Shown: positions 63,945 through 64,000 of the stretch, piece after piece
Layout of the letters: each line of letters begins with the position of its first letter
How positions within the stretch are numbered: the stretch's first letter is position 1
DNA from: Meghimatium bilineatum
Lineage: Eukaryota > Mollusca > Gastropoda > Stylommatophora > Philomycidae
Direction of reading: 5' to 3'
NCBI GenBank assembly: GCA_034231615.1
Contig: CM067302.1
Location: 9,683,603-9,747,602, forward strand
Length of the DNA stretch: 64,000 nucleotides
Translations under genes and position numbers: made by a program
The notes under the pieces: generated by a model
The model's database searches: none
What the model was told of the DNA's origin: nothing
Seen by the model: the letters and a program-made list of their open reading frames with translations, nothing else

Positions 63945-64000
63945 TACAAATGAGTAGTAAAGTAAAGTAAGTAAATTAACCCTTATCATTTATTAATGCC
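63945..64000 (-). mobile_element. SINE-E copy 4, cut by the window end
   Basis: The AGTAAAGTAAAGTAAGTAAA tail followed by TTATCATTTATTAATG is the 3' end of SINE-E in minus orientation. The rest lies beyond the window. Confidence 0.7.

Larger units (their letters stand above)
62889..63950 (+). pseudogene. LINE-K 3' region interrupted by LINE-C and a pentanucleotide array
   Basis: The left part 62889-63112 aligns with 50640-50830 (EFKSNK.., TTIRRKRWSYI, then ..GACATGTAC). The right part 63908-63950 resumes with TTACAATGAATGGAAACAAA, encoding MNGNKLQLQALQM, which follows directly in the uninterrupted 50.8-kb copy. About 795 bp of insert separates them. Confidence 0.75.

Overview
The window looks like a repeat-dense, gene-free stretch of an animal nuclear genome. 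The sequence is A+T-rich and holds no operons, no prokaryotic-type genes and no intron-exon gene that I can defend. Almost everything interpretable is a transposon remnant or a tandem array. The mix is non-LTR retrotransposon (LINE) 3' ends, tRNA-derived SINEs, Penelope-like elements with a GIY-YIG domain, hAT and piggyBac MITEs, and dozens of minisatellites. This mix fits a lophotrochozoan, most likely a mollusc and perhaps a gastropod. The species is an inference I cannot prove from this sequence.

Family names used here are my own. SINE-A (about 280 bp) and SINE-B (about 165 bp) share a 3' end and a (GAA)n tail. SINE-D, SINE-E, SINE-F and SINE-P have tRNA-like heads. LINE-C ends in (GAT)n, LINE-H ends with a C2H2 zinc-finger peptide, LINE-J ends with a Cys/His domain and (GAA)n, and LINE-I, -K, -L, -R and -T are further families. 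All LINE copies are 5'-truncated and carry stops or frameshifts. Families G, M, N, O and Q are unclassified repeats recognised because they recur in the window.

Layout. 0-5 kb: SINE-A and SINE-B copies, a 53-bp array, a LINE-R end, a near-perfect 63-bp palindrome, a hAT MITE and a SINE-E. 5.4-13.3 kb: back-to-back arrays with SINE-D and SINE-F insertions and a telomere-like array. 13.4-21.4 kb: LINE-I, LINE-H and LINE-J ends, a Penelope-like fold-back, more arrays, and a LINE-T split by a hAT MITE. 22-30.4 kb: mostly arrays, including a 2.6-kb and a 1.7-kb block. 30.9-36 kb: LINE-C, LINE-T and LINE-R ends and a 50-bp array. 37.8-39.1 kb: a 36-bp array open in one frame (416 codons). 39.5-44.6 kb: a nested SINE-D/hAT pair and the best Penelope-like copy. 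44.7-51.8 kb: arrays, two long reverse-transcriptase remnants (LINE-C, LINE-H) and a LINE-K end. 51.8-64 kb: arrays, a piggyBac MITE nested in a hAT MITE, a second Penelope-like copy, LINE-J, and a LINE-K interrupted by a LINE-C.

The main themes are nested insertion with readable target-site duplications, and birth of tandem arrays from transposon sequence. At least three arrays have units that match a piece of an adjacent element. Long open frames across arrays are by-products of unit lengths divisible by three, or of units that stay open in several frames, and I do not call them genes.
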